Below, piece by piece: positions 15,830 to 23,964 of a stretch of 50,797 bases of DNA. Location: positions 1 to 50,797 of the forward strand of contig JAICXB010000031.1 in NCBI GenBank assembly GCA_025980765.1, written 5' to 3'. Positions within the stretch are counted from its first letter, which is position 1; every line of letters starts with the position of its first letter. The notes beneath the pieces are model-generated. The model ran no database searches. It saw only the letters and a program-made list of their open reading frames with translations, and was not told the origin of the DNA. This DNA is from Terriglobales bacterium (GTDB lineage: Bacteria > Acidobacteriota > Terriglobia > Terriglobales > Acidobacteriaceae). A program made the translations under genes and the position numbers.

Positions 15830-16216
15830 ATTTTCAAAGATTCCCTTCCCGCATTGCTCGATCGCATCGCAGCGGCAATTGGTCTGAATCCTGCGCAGCA
15901 ACCTGCGCATTACTTCGATCTGCTCGACCATGGCGTCGAGCTCTGCCAATTTTTTTTGCGACACTTTCTGCCAGCGCCTTGAGATCGGAGTGCCTTCACG
16001 AAATCCAAAAAACAGTTGCCGGATTTCCTCGAGCGTGAACCCGCTCTGTCGCGCGCGTTGAATCAGCGCGAGCCGGTACAGCACATTTTTGTCATAACGC
16101 CTTTGTCCACTGCTGCGCTCGGCGGGAGCGAGAATTCCGATTTGCTCGTAATAGCGAATCGCCGACGGCCGCAATCCAACCTGCCTCGCCACTTCTGAAA
16201 TCAACATGCCTGACAT
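15803..16216 (-). CDS. MerR-family transcriptional regulator
   Basis: An N-terminal winged helix typical of MerR proteins, LISEVARQVGLRPSAIRYYE, followed by QRRYDKNVLYRLALIQRARQ and a dimerising coiled coil. The C-terminal effector region holds Cys-x-Cys-x5-Cys (NCRCDAIEQC), reminiscent of SoxR but lacking its first cysteine, so a metal or redox cue is plausible. The start could be ATG 16216 or ATG 16207. The last residues (QSGDRAIG) are encoded by a dispersed repeat and are probably not ancestral. It converges on the AhpD-like redox gene, with which it might share a stress role. Confidence 0.9.
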   Translation of the reverse strand: MSGMLISEVARQVGLRPSAIRYYEQIGILAPAERSSGQRRYDKNVLYRLALIQRARQSGFTLEEIRQLFFGFREGTPISRRWQKVSQKKLAELDAMVEQIEVMRRLLRRIQTNCRCDAIEQCGKGIFENQSGDRAIG

Positions 16217-16689
16217 GCGCACATCATAGGCGAACTGCCGGAGCCTAGTTCAAAGCCGAAACATTCCGGGCGGATCGTAGGTGCCGGCAGAGACGGGGCA
16301 TGCCGCCTCTCCTCATTCCGGTTATCCAGATATCGCGCGTGAATTCGACGCCTCTAGTTTTCGGAACTCATCTCTTCCAGGCCGCCATTTGGGGGAGCGA
16401 ACCAGAGTAAATTGTTCGACAGGAGCCGCGATGGGAAACGCCGCTACTGCGAAATCCAACATCACCGGAGTCGTGCCCTTGTTTGGCGTTTATCGTGAAT
16501 CCCAGACCATCGGTATAGAACTTCAGCGAAGCATAAACGGCACACCGGAGCGCGCGTAGATCTTCAGACAGCCGCCATTCCCTCCATTTCGATCCGGCGC
16601 TAGCTCTCCGCTTACATTTCTTTACACTCACGAAAATCTGCACAACACCGGGACAAGGACAGGGTTTGATCTGGTTGAGTGGAGGAGCC
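16217..16689. other. Non-coding stretch, nothing recognised
   Basis: About 470 bases between the divergent MerR and glycine-zipper genes. A 92-codon open frame (16281-16559) has composition and sequence unlike any family I know and no ribosome-binding site. Both promoters must lie here, but I cannot point to them. Confidence 0.5.
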
Positions 16690-17142
16690 ATGAATCACAT
16701 AAGAATCTCTGGAATGTTCGCGAAACTCAGCACTCATGCAATGAAGAGCTGCCGCTTGCTCGCACTGGGAATGGTTGCAATCTTTACATCCATGGCGCTG
16801 CAAGCTGCACAAGCCCAGAGTTCCGATACCTGGAAGAGCATAGCCATAATCGGCGGATCGACTGCCGCCGGCGCCTACATCGGGCACAAGGTGGCCGGAC
16901 CAACAGGCGCATGGATCGGCGCGGGAGTCGGTGCAACTACCGGGTATGCGATTGACCGTCGCCGTCGCGCCAACGAGTACTACAACCAGTACGGCGATGG
17001 TGGCTACTACGGCAACAATGACGGCTATTATGGAAACGATGGTGGGTATTACGGGAACAACGGTGGGTACTATCGCGGACCTGGCGATGGCTATCCGTAT
17101 CCTGCGGGATTCCAGAGTAACAAGTGCACCAGTCATCGCTGA
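16690..17142 (+). CDS. Exported glycine-zipper protein with Gly/Tyr/Asn-rich tail
   Basis: 150 residues from ATG 16690, which has GGAGGAG immediately before it (16681-16687). A signal peptide ends near AQAQS (residue 43). Next comes a glycine-zipper stretch, IIGGSTAAGAYIGHKVAGP then GAWIGAGVGATTGYAID (about residues 50-88), a membrane-inserting or packing element. Then comes RRRR and a tail of imperfect GGYYGNN repeats. Function unknown; such proteins sit in the periplasm or outer membrane. It is a single gene. Confidence 0.82.
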   Translation: MNHIRISGMFAKLSTHAMKSCRLLALGMVAIFTSMALQAAQAQSSDTWKSIAIIGGSTAAGAYIGHKVAGPTGAWIGAGVGATTGYAIDRRRRANEYYNQYGDGGYYGNNDGYYGNDGGYYGNNGGYYRGPGDGYPYPAGFQSNKCTSHR

Positions 17143-17352
17143 AAGCGAGCTTTGCGCATTCACTACATTTAAAAAGCGGCTTCTGAGCAGGGAGCGCACT
17201 GGCGAAGTGCATCTGAGGAGGCACGGCACTCGCGAGTCGCGCCTAATCACAGAAGCCGTTTCCCTTTCTCGCGGGTGTTAGTTTTCGATAAAGACCCTTC
17301 CCGCTCGTCTTTCCGCTAATTCTTCCCTTCACGATCCAGTCATTAATTCTGT

Positions 17353-17374
17353 CGCGGATCGTGAAAGATCCGCG
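17353..17374. repeat. Hairpin upstream of the VWFA gene
   Basis: CGCGGATC-GTGAAA-GATCCGCG forms an 8-bp perfect stem, and TTCACGATCC at 17328-17337 can alternatively pair with GGATCGTGAA at 17356-17365. The two pairings exclude each other. The position, 37 bases before the start codon, allows a leader role, but a stray repeat is as likely. Confidence 0.5.
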
Positions 17375-17410
17375 TATTCAATCGCTTCGATATGGAGTGA
17401 AAGCACAAGC

Positions 17411-18397
17411 ATGCAGGCCTGGGTTCGTTTGCTTTGGTTCGCCGTGATTCTGCAATTTGCTCTGTCTGCCAGCGCGCATGGACAACAAAGCGCTGCAGGC
17501 GCTCAGGTTATTCATATTAGCGTCGACTTAGTCCAGCTTGACGCTCAAGTGCTGGAAAAGAAGACGGGCCGCCCTGTTGGCTCGCTGAACAAAGACGATT
17601 TCCAGCTCTACGAAGACGGAGTCCCGCAACAAATCACCCAATTGAGCCGCGACCAGCTTCCGCTATCCGTGGTGCTGCTGTTTGACCTTACGTGGAGCGT
17701 TCAGCCAGTGCTCAAGCCTTTGGCCTCCGGAGCCTTACAGGCGATGCAGCACCTCAAGCCGGAAGACGAAGTTGCGGTCATGGTTTACGCAGCAAAGGCG
17801 CAACTCTTGCAGGATTTCACCACCGACCGCGAGCAGGTGGTTACAGCAATTCAAAAAGCGAGTGAGATGGAAAGCGGCGATGCCGCGCTCTTCAATGAGG
17901 CCATCTTCCAAACGGCTGAGCAGTTGAGCAAAGCGAAGAATCCCAGGAGCAGAAAAGTAATTATATGGCTCACCGACAACGTGCCCAACATCCCTCCCGG
18001 TTCCGTACACAGCGAGAGGGACGCGTTCCAGAAGGTATTTGAAACGGGAACGGTAGTTTCCGCACTGGTGGAGCGTAGTGGCATTTCCGATTTTTTCACC
18101 GTGACCTTCAGCAAGAACCCTGCATTTGCTCCTTTCCGCATGCACAATCCTCCAGGGAACGTTTACAAATATGCCGAGCGAACCGGAGGAGAAGTAATGA
18201 AATCCAATAAAGATGAGATCAGCACCAAGCTGGCGCAATTGATTGACGAGATTCGCACGCGATTCACGCTCGGCTACTATCCTGCAGTCCAGCAGCCAAA
18301 AGGCAAGTTCTGCAAAATTAAACTTCGGATCAGACCAGAAACCGAAAAGCGCGAAGGCCGCATGATTGTGCGGACGAAACAGGGCTACTACAGATAA
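17411..18397 (+). CDS. VWFA-related domain protein of acidobacterial type, exported
   Basis: 328 residues with a signal peptide (WVRLLWFAVILQFALSASAHG, cleavage near AHGQQ). A beta-rich VQLDAQVLEKKTGRPVGSL / DDFQLYEDGVPQQI lead-in is followed by a von Willebrand A domain with the MIDAS-like VVLLFDLTWSVQ (DxTxS) and KVIIWLTDNVPN. It ends FTLGYYPAVQQPKGKF, a hallmark of the VWFA-related family expanded in Acidobacteria. Role unknown; such proteins may bind partners outside the inner membrane. It is monocistronic, with a possible terminator at 18401-18464. Confidence 0.9.
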   Translation: MQAWVRLLWFAVILQFALSASAHGQQSAAGAQVIHISVDLVQLDAQVLEKKTGRPVGSLNKDDFQLYEDGVPQQITQLSRDQLPLSVVLLFDLTWSVQPVLKPLASGALQAMQHLKPEDEVAVMVYAAKAQLLQDFTTDREQVVTAIQKASEMESGDAALFNEAIFQTAEQLSKAKNPRSRKVIIWLTDNVPNIPPGSVHSERDAFQKVFETGTVVSALVERSGISDFFTVTFSKNPAFAPFRMHNPPGNVYKYAERTGGEVMKSNKDEISTKLAQLIDEIRTRFTLGYYPAVQQPKGKFCKIKLRIRPETEKREGRMIVRTKQGYYR

Positions 18398-18400
18398 ATA

Positions 18401-18464
18401 AGCACGGAGTTCTCACAAGCGCACCAAATGGGCAGGGCTCTCGGGACTTGCCCTCACCCGTGCT
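18401..18464 (+). terminator. Possible terminator of the VWFA gene
   Basis: AGCACGG (18401-18407) pairs with CCGTGCT (18458-18464), enclosing a smaller GGGCA/TGCCC stem, followed by ACTTCTTTTCC. It begins a few bases after the stop codon. The T-run is interrupted, so strength is uncertain. Confidence 0.45.
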
Positions 18465-18484
18465 ACTTCTTTTCCTCATCATTT

Positions 18485-18513
18485 GCCGTCAGCAAGCGTT
18501 GCATGCTGAAGGC
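18485..18513. repeat. Imperfect palindrome, TTCAGCA family
   Basis: TCAGCA and TGCTGA arms around AGCGTTGCA, framed by GCC/GGC. It resembles the perfect 13-bp palindrome at 19455-19483 in opposite orientation, so the two look like copies of one dispersed repeat. Confidence 0.55.
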
Positions 18514-18644
18514 AAATCGAAATTCAGAAACAACTTCAAACGGCAGGCCTGATAGCCGCCCCTGCTGAGCATGGTTACAAACGCGAGTGAATACCCCGCC
18601 ATTCTTGTGGGTAACAGCTCATCATCGGGGTTAGACTCTCTGAA

Positions 18645-19292
18645 ATGAAAACCATCGTCGTGGGCAATCCGCGTGTAAGTCAATGCCAAAAGCCGACTGG
18701 CTGGTTGGGCCTGTTCCACCTGTGGCGAATGAATTCGCGGCACTCCAACGTAACGGATTGGGGTTTAGCTCACATTTCTGTCGAAAAGCAGTACACAATT
18801 CTCGATGTGGGTTGTGGCGGCGGCAGGACAGTCAGCAAGTTGGCTGCGGCAGCTACTCAGGGAAAAGTGTACGGCGTTGATTTTTCCGAGGAAAGCGTCG
18901 CCGCAAGCAAGAGAAGCAATGCACGCTGGATCGAAGTCGGTCGAGTCGAGATTCGAAATGGCTCCGTTTCTCAGCTCCCATTTCCGGACGGCATGTTCGA
19001 TGTGGTGACGGCGGTCGAAACCCATTTCTGGTGGCCGAATCTGCCGTCAGATTTGCGCGAAATCCTTAGAGTGCTGAAGCCGGGCGGCGAGCTCATCATC
19101 ATCGCAGAAATCTATAAAGGCGCGAACACGACGATGGCAAGGCTTGCAGAAAAATATGTTTCAAAAACGGGAATGACCCTCTTGAGCGTCGATGAACACC
19201 GAAGCGTCTTGGCAAATGCCGGCTATTCGGATGTTCAGATTGTGGAGGAACGCGACAAAGGATGGATTTGTGGTGTGGGCAGAAAGCCCTGA
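18645..19292 (+). CDS. Class I SAM-dependent methyltransferase
   Basis: 215 residues, cytoplasmic. Motif I TILDVGCGGGRTVSKL binds S-adenosylmethionine, VYGVDFSEESVAASK is motif II, LPFPDGMFDVVTAVE is the UbiE-like post-II segment, and ILRVLKPGGELIII is motif III. The substrate is unknown. ATG 18645 starts a frame with a long N-terminal lead (GWLGLFHLWRMNSRHS). It is not in an obvious operon. Confidence 0.88.
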   Translation: MKTIVVGNPRVSQCQKPTGWLGLFHLWRMNSRHSNVTDWGLAHISVEKQYTILDVGCGGGRTVSKLAAAATQGKVYGVDFSEESVAASKRSNARWIEVGRVEIRNGSVSQLPFPDGMFDVVTAVETHFWWPNLPSDLREILRVLKPGGELIIIAEIYKGANTTMARLAEKYVSKTGMTLLSVDEHRSVLANAGYSDVQIVEERDKGWICGVGRKP

Positions 19293-19655
19293 TTAGCGAG
19301 AACTTCGAATCACATAACAAACACGAGAAGTGTCCGGGTGATGATCTTCATGTGAGGTCGGTAAAGCTAGGCTGGACTCAACTGAGGTAACTCGAAATCT
19401 GTAGAGGCGGGTTATCAGGCCCGCCGTGTGAGCGCTATTTCTAACTGCGATTTTGCTTTCAGCACGCAGCGCGTGCTGAAAGCAACGGCCAAAAGAAAAA
19501 CGACATCACGGACCTCGGGCGTGCCGGCCCTCCACTTCGAGCGTTGCTGAGAGCCGAATAGAACCACCCCAGCCGACGGCGGCTGTGCCAAACAAAACCC
19601 TTTTCCTACAATATCGGGACCTTTCATTCGTCTACATCCGTAGAACAACAGCGCA
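19293..19655. other. Intergenic stretch with one perfect hairpin
   Basis: About 360 bases between the methyltransferase and ECF sigma genes. Apart from the palindrome at 19455-19483 I see no gene. Short open frames here have no family resemblance. Confidence 0.5.
19455..19483. repeat. Perfect 13-bp hairpin, GCTTTCAGCACGC arms
   Basis: GCTTTCAGCACGC, loop AGC, then its exact complement. It is related to the imperfect copy at 18485-18513 and looks like a REP-type element. It could also affect transcription into the sigma gene 170 bases on. Confidence 0.85.
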
Positions 19656-20228
19656 ATGAAGCTTGGAGCGATGGCACTCGAAGAGGACCAGCGGATCTCC
19701 GAAGTGGTGGAGCAGGAGCAGTCCCGGCTGCGCAACTTCATTCGCCGGCGTGTGCCCGATCCCCGCGATGCTGAGGACATTCTGCAGGACGTCTTCTACG
19801 AGCTGGTGGAGGCTAACCGCCTGCTGATGCCGATCGAGCACGTCACCGGGTGGTTGTTTCGCGTGGCGCGGAATCGCATTGCGGATTTGTTCCGCAAGAA
19901 GAAACCGGAGAGCCTCAGCGATGGCGCCCTGGTGAATGAAGACGAAGAGCCGTTTTACATCGAGGACCTGCTGCCGTCGCCAGATGCCGGACCCGAGGCG
20001 CTTTACGTCCGCAACGTGCTTTTGAATGAGATCGAGCTGGCGCTCGACGAACTGCCTGAGGAACAGCGCGAGGCATTTGTCGCGCACGAGTTGGAAGGAC
20101 GAAGTTTCAAGGAAATTTCGGCCGACACCGGCGTGAGCGTGAATACGCTGCTTTCGCGCAAACGCTACGCGATCCTGCATCTGCGCGAGCGGCTGCAACG
20201 AATCTACGAAGAGTTCAGGAAAAATTGA
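19656..20228 (+). CDS. ECF-type RNA polymerase sigma factor
   Basis: 190 residues with sigma-70 region 2 (LRNFIRRRVPDPRDAEDILQ, then VTGWLFRVARNRIADLFRKK) and region 4 (ALDELPEEQREAFVAHELEG, FKEISADTGVSVNTLLSRK, the helix-turn-helix for the -35 element). Between them is an acidic linker. It directs polymerase to a small regulon. A small membrane protein follows 10 bases later, its ribosome-binding site overlapping the sigma stop codon, and might hold the sigma factor at the membrane, though it lacks a known anti-sigma domain. ATG 19671 is an alternative start. Confidence 0.93.
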   Translation: MKLGAMALEEDQRISEVVEQEQSRLRNFIRRRVPDPRDAEDILQDVFYELVEANRLLMPIEHVTGWLFRVARNRIADLFRKKKPESLSDGALVNEDEEPFYIEDLLPSPDAGPEALYVRNVLLNEIELALDELPEEQREAFVAHELEGRSFKEISADTGVSVNTLLSRKRYAILHLRERLQRIYEEFRKN

Positions 20229-20238
20229 GGAACTGCAT

Positions 20239-20580
20239 ATGAGAAGGAAACGTATCCTGTGGATAGCTCCACTGGCAATTTTGGCCATTCTGACATTCAT
20301 CGCCATCGGCGGTGAAGTTGTGATGCTTTTGTGGAACTGGCTGCTGCCGTCGCTTTTCGGCTGGCGCCACATTGGCTTCTGGCAGGGAGTTGGACTGCTG
20401 GCCCTCTGTCGAATCCTGTTCGGCGGATTCGGGCACCGCGGCTCGGTTCGATCCAGTCTCCGCCGGCGCATGGCCGAGCGCTGGGAGAACTTAACGCCAG
20501 AGGAACGCGAAACATTTCGTCAGGCCATGGCGAGGCGCTGTGGGTTCGGTTCCTCCAAAGCCGAAAGTACCGAATCATAA
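20239..20580 (+). CDS. Small two-helix membrane protein co-transcribed with the sigma factor
   Basis: 113 residues. Two hydrophobic segments (IAPLAILAILTFIAIGGEVVML; FWQGVGLLALCRILFGGF) with an aromatic WNWLLPSLFGWRHIG loop, then a basic and helical tail, RRRMAERWENLTPEERETFR. I recognise the type from other bacteria, where it also follows ECF sigma genes, but no function is known to me. GAGG (20227-20230) is the ribosome-binding site and overlaps the TGA of the sigma gene. An accessory or anti-sigma role is inference only. Confidence 0.8.
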   Translation: MRRKRILWIAPLAILAILTFIAIGGEVVMLLWNWLLPSLFGWRHIGFWQGVGLLALCRILFGGFGHRGSVRSSLRRRMAERWENLTPEERETFRQAMARRCGFGSSKAESTES

Positions 20581-20698
20581 GAACGGCTGGCGCAAGAGAC
20601 TGAATTCGATGTGTGCCGAACTGATGCGGCAAAATGTCCACAAACGCTAATAGTTCTGCAAGTTGACCGTCACAATTGAAGACGACTCGGAGGACAAC

Positions 20699-22345
20699 AT
20701 GTCAAAGGTTCTCAGATATTGCTTTCTTTTCGTCCTGGCAGGCTGCTTGCTTGCAGCGCAACCGTCAATGGCGGAAGAGGGAGTCAAAGGCCATCTTGTC
20801 GATGACAGCTGGTTGCAGAAAAATCTAAACAATCCCGACATCGTGATACTTGACGCATCGCCGGAGACCTACGCAAAGCAGCACATTCCCGGTGCAATAA
20901 GCGTCAATATCTATGACCTCTTCGCTTACGGCTTTGGCGGCATGCCCATCCCGAAGGCCGAAAAGATGTTCCAGTCCTGGGGAATCAGCCCCGGTAAGAA
21001 AGTCGTGATCTACGGCGCCGGCGGTGAAGAGCTCGCGCCGCGACTTTTCTTTGATCTCGACTATCATGGCGTCCCCGAGAGTGATCTCTTCATCCTCGAT
21101 GGCGGGCTTACGAAGTGGCAAAAAGAGGGTCTTCCCGTAACCAATGTTGCCACGCCCGCCACAAAGGCTGGAACGTTCAAGGTCACAAAGCTGAATGAGG
21201 ATCTGAGAGGACGGCTCCCGGAGGTGGTCACCGCATCCGGAGACACGGCTGACAATGCTCTAGTCGAGGGACTGGGGCCTGACTGGCATTTCGGAGAAGT
21301 CGCTCCCTTTGATCGCGCCGGGCACATTCCCAATGGAATTATGGCGCAGGGCTTCTACAACGAGGATAAGACGTTCAAATCGCCCGAAGAAATCAGAACG
21401 ATGTTGGCATATCTGGGGATCAGGCCGGAACAGCAGATCTATACCTATTGCGGAGGCGGCGTCGCTGCCGCCATTCCGTTCTTCGCGATCAAGTTCATCG
21501 CCGATTATCCCAAAGTGAAACTTTTTCCGGAGTCCGAATTGGGATGGCTCTCCGACGAAAGAGAGTTGCCGTATTGGACCTATGATGAACCTTACCTGAT
21601 GCGGGAGACTGGCTGGCTGCAGTTCTGGGCCGGCCAGATGATCAGGATGTACCTGGGCGCTCCCGTCAGCCTGGTGGACGTGCGCCCGGCTGCCGCCTTT
21701 AATCAGGCACACATCCCATTTTCCCTAAACATCCCTGCAGATGTGTTCAGAAGCAATCTCACGAACCCCGCCAGGCTCGCTGAAATTCTGGGTCCGGATG
21801 GCGTGAATGCGTCTGACGAAGCAGTGGTAATTTCCGGGGCGGGAATCACCAAAGAATCGGCCCTGGCCTTCGTAATGCTGGAGGAACTGGGACAGAAAAA
21901 GGTCTCGATGTTCACCGATTCGATGGACAAATGGACCCAGCTTGGCCAAAAGCTTACGGCCAAAGAGACGGTTGTGGGTCTCAAAAAGGGACAACACGAC
22001 GTTTCCATAATTCCCACAGCCTACCCTGACAATTTCCGCAATGGAGTAGTGATTACCGACCCAAAAAGCACTCACGGACCATTCCCAAAAGTATTCATCG
22101 CCGCAGGCAAGGATGTGCCTGCAAAATCGGAAGACGGAAAAGTCGTTCACGTTCCATACACAGAGCTGCTCAACGCCGACGGCACACCAAAGGCGGCCAA
22201 AGACGTCTGGAACGTTCTGTCCAAAGCAGGAGTTCCAAGATACGCGGAGCTCGTTTGTTACTCCGACGATCCCGGGGAAGCCGCAGTCGATTACTTCATC
22301 CTGAAGCTGATGGGCTTCCCGGATGTGAAGGTGCTAGCGAGTTGA
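20699..22345 (+). CDS. Exported multi-domain rhodanese-like protein
   Basis: 548 residues from ATG 20699, preceded by CGGAGGA at ideal distance. The leader YCFLFVLAGCLLAAQPSMA contains a possible lipobox (LAGC), so it may be a lipoprotein or periplasmic. Three to four rhodanese folds follow. Loop 1 (VVIYGAGGEEL) and loop 3 (VVISGAGITKE) lack the catalytic cysteine. Loop 2 (YTYCGGGVAAA) has it. The C-terminal fold has CYSDDPGEA. So probably only domain 2 is a thiosulfate/polysulfide sulfurtransferase and the rest are structural or binding. It converges on the RT gene 35 bases away. Confidence 0.88.
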   Translation: MSKVLRYCFLFVLAGCLLAAQPSMAEEGVKGHLVDDSWLQKNLNNPDIVILDASPETYAKQHIPGAISVNIYDLFAYGFGGMPIPKAEKMFQSWGISPGKKVVIYGAGGEELAPRLFFDLDYHGVPESDLFILDGGLTKWQKEGLPVTNVATPATKAGTFKVTKLNEDLRGRLPEVVTASGDTADNALVEGLGPDWHFGEVAPFDRAGHIPNGIMAQGFYNEDKTFKSPEEIRTMLAYLGIRPEQQIYTYCGGGVAAAIPFFAIKFIADYPKVKLFPESELGWLSDERELPYWTYDEPYLMRETGWLQFWAGQMIRMYLGAPVSLVDVRPAAAFNQAHIPFSLNIPADVFRSNLTNPARLAEILGPDGVNASDEAVVISGAGITKESALAFVMLEELGQKKVSMFTDSMDKWTQLGQKLTAKETVVGLKKGQHDVSIIPTAYPDNFRNGVVITDPKSTHGPFPKVFIAAGKDVPAKSEDGKVVHVPYTELLNADGTPKAAKDVWNVLSKAGVPRYAELVCYSDDPGEAAVDYFILKLMGFPDVKVLAS

Positions 22346-22380
22346 CGAGCCACTGCGAGAGCTTCGAGGGCGAGTCGTGT

Positions 22381-23691
22381 TCATTCCCATCGGATTTGAT
22401 CGAATGTCCTGCGCAAGCGCATTCCCTTTGCGGGATTGATCATCTCCACGAAGCTCACCCGGCCTTCAAGATGCGCGCGAAAATCAGGGTGAGCATTACG
22501 ATTTTGGGTATGGATTCCGTGTCGGACACAGTTGGTGAGGATAGCCTTTAAACGATCGAATTCATTTCGAACAACATTCAGCCGCTGATTGGCTACCAAG
22601 CCCACTATCCGCTGCCGCACCCCCTGACGCATGATCCGCGTTTTGCGGTAATTCACGACAAAGCCCTCTTCCTGCAAAATTGCGGCCACATGGGCCGAAA
22701 ATCGCTCCACACAACCTTCAAACTCTGCATCGCCGGAGAACGCAAGATCGTCGGCATAGCGGCTGTAGTTCGCGCCGGCGGACTTGGCCAAGCCAGCCAG
22801 TCGGCAATCTATTCGATACGAGCAAAGATTTGCGAGCGCCGGTGATGTAGGTGCGCCTTGCGGCAGATGAGGACGGGAGCATAGCTTGCGAGCTTCCCAT
22901 ATCTGAACTCGATTAAACATGGTATCGATCTGTTTCCAGACGTCGCCTGGCGTCGCATTTGTACAGATACCGGCTAGCAGGTCGGCGACCGATTCGGGGT
23001 AGCCGAGGGTACGAAAGAAAGCCTCGATCCGTGCTGCGCGAAAGGTGTTAAAAAAGTGTCGCAGGTCCATTCGCAGCAGGACCCGTCGACCGACATGGGA
23101 AGCGACATATGTTTTGATTGAGCGCCCCTTGACGAAGCCGTGCGTTGCTGGATGCACCGGTATTTTGTCCAGCATACCGGTGAGAATCCTCTGCTGCAGT
23201 TTTTTGAGGGCTTGCTTTGGCGCCTCAATCAGGCGCATGTTGTGCGAGTCTTTGGCCAGAATGCGGTAATGATAGTGTCTCAATTTGGGACGATTGTATT
23301 TGCACCCGAGACCTTTGAGATCGGCAAACCACTGCAGATAGCTCACATCTGTGCCTAGCCATTGGGCCAAAGCTGCCACCGATTCAATTTTCGGCACCTC
23401 CCAGTTGGCGCCTGCCGGGTTAGGCAGCATGCGCTGTGGCGATGTGACCCAATGCTCCACCGCTAAATGGGAGAAATGCTTCGAATATGCCCGCCTGAAG
23501 CCGATATCGGCGAGAAGGAATTGAATGACAAACTGCCGTCTTGGACGCGTTCGACCGGAAAATCTCGCGACGTATCTTCGGGCCAGCGGTCGGAGCCACC
23601 GCCATTGCTTGCCCAAGGTATGGGTGCAGCGTGCGACCACTGTTTCCACGGTAAGTTCGCCGGCGACGAGAGACTCTGCGAGCGCTTTCAC
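22381..23691 (-). CDS. Retron-type reverse transcriptase
   Basis: 436 residues. The first ~110 form a basic N-terminal extension of unknown fold. The RT core shows RLIEAPKQALKKLQQRIL, HGFVKGRSI (183-191), LLRMDLRHFF (first catalytic Asp209), RPHLPQGAPTSPALANL, YSRYADDLAFSG (YADD 312-315) and NYRKTRIM. This is the retron RT pattern, not group II intron, DGR or Abi. The retron NAxxH box reads YVASH and the VTG box reads IVG, so it is a divergent member. It starts at GTG 23691, the first start codon available. A structured region lies 38 bases upstream (23730-23879). No effector gene is adjacent. Confidence 0.87.
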   Translation of the reverse strand: MKALAESLVAGELTVETVVARCTHTLGKQWRWLRPLARRYVARFSGRTRPRRQFVIQFLLADIGFRRAYSKHFSHLAVEHWVTSPQRMLPNPAGANWEVPKIESVAALAQWLGTDVSYLQWFADLKGLGCKYNRPKLRHYHYRILAKDSHNMRLIEAPKQALKKLQQRILTGMLDKIPVHPATHGFVKGRSIKTYVASHVGRRVLLRMDLRHFFNTFRAARIEAFFRTLGYPESVADLLAGICTNATPGDVWKQIDTMFNRVQIWEARKLCSRPHLPQGAPTSPALANLCSYRIDCRLAGLAKSAGANYSRYADDLAFSGDAEFEGCVERFSAHVAAILQEEGFVVNYRKTRIMRQGVRQRIVGLVANQRLNVVRNEFDRLKAILTNCVRHGIHTQNRNAHPDFRAHLEGRVSFVEMINPAKGMRLRRTFDQIRWE

Positions 23692-23729
23692 GATTGGGAG
23701 GGAAGATGTTAGTGGGCGCGCAGCTGAAA

Positions 23730-23879
23730 TCGGTTCGGCCTCATGAATGCGGCAGAACGCTCCAACCAGTCTGACTCTGCGTGAGCAGTGCTGCGATTCT
23801 CGCAGGGGAAGCTCATGCGACGAAATGCCAGTTATTCACGTTGCCCTGGGGTAACCCCAGAGAGGCCAAATCGAACCGA
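23730..23879 (-). ncRNA. Candidate retron msr-msd RNA
   Basis: Read on the minus strand, TCGGTTCG (23879-23872) and, after a 5-base bulge, GCCTC (23866-23862) pair with GAGGC-CGAACCGA (23742-23730). This is a 13-bp closing stem like retron a1/a2. Inside are a hairpin CTGGGGTTACCCCAG (23860-23846) and a long hairpin (23818-23779) with CTGCGA-GAA-TCGCAG at its tip. Size, position upstream of the RT and order of stems fit msr-msd. The branching guanosine is not identified. This is inference from hand folding. Confidence 0.55.
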
Positions 23880-23964
23880 AGCTAGATTGAGCCAACTTGG
23901 AGCAGTCTGCCGCGAGTGAAATGATACCAGTTACGAGCGCGGTATCTTACACCCGCGCAACCAT

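Noticed and set aside
16281..16559. A 92-codon open frame
   Set aside because: No ribosome-binding site, no family resemblance, unusual composition.
22381..23691. Group II intron or DGR reverse transcriptase
   Set aside because: No maturase or endonuclease domain, no template/variable repeat pair, and the RT motifs follow the retron pattern.
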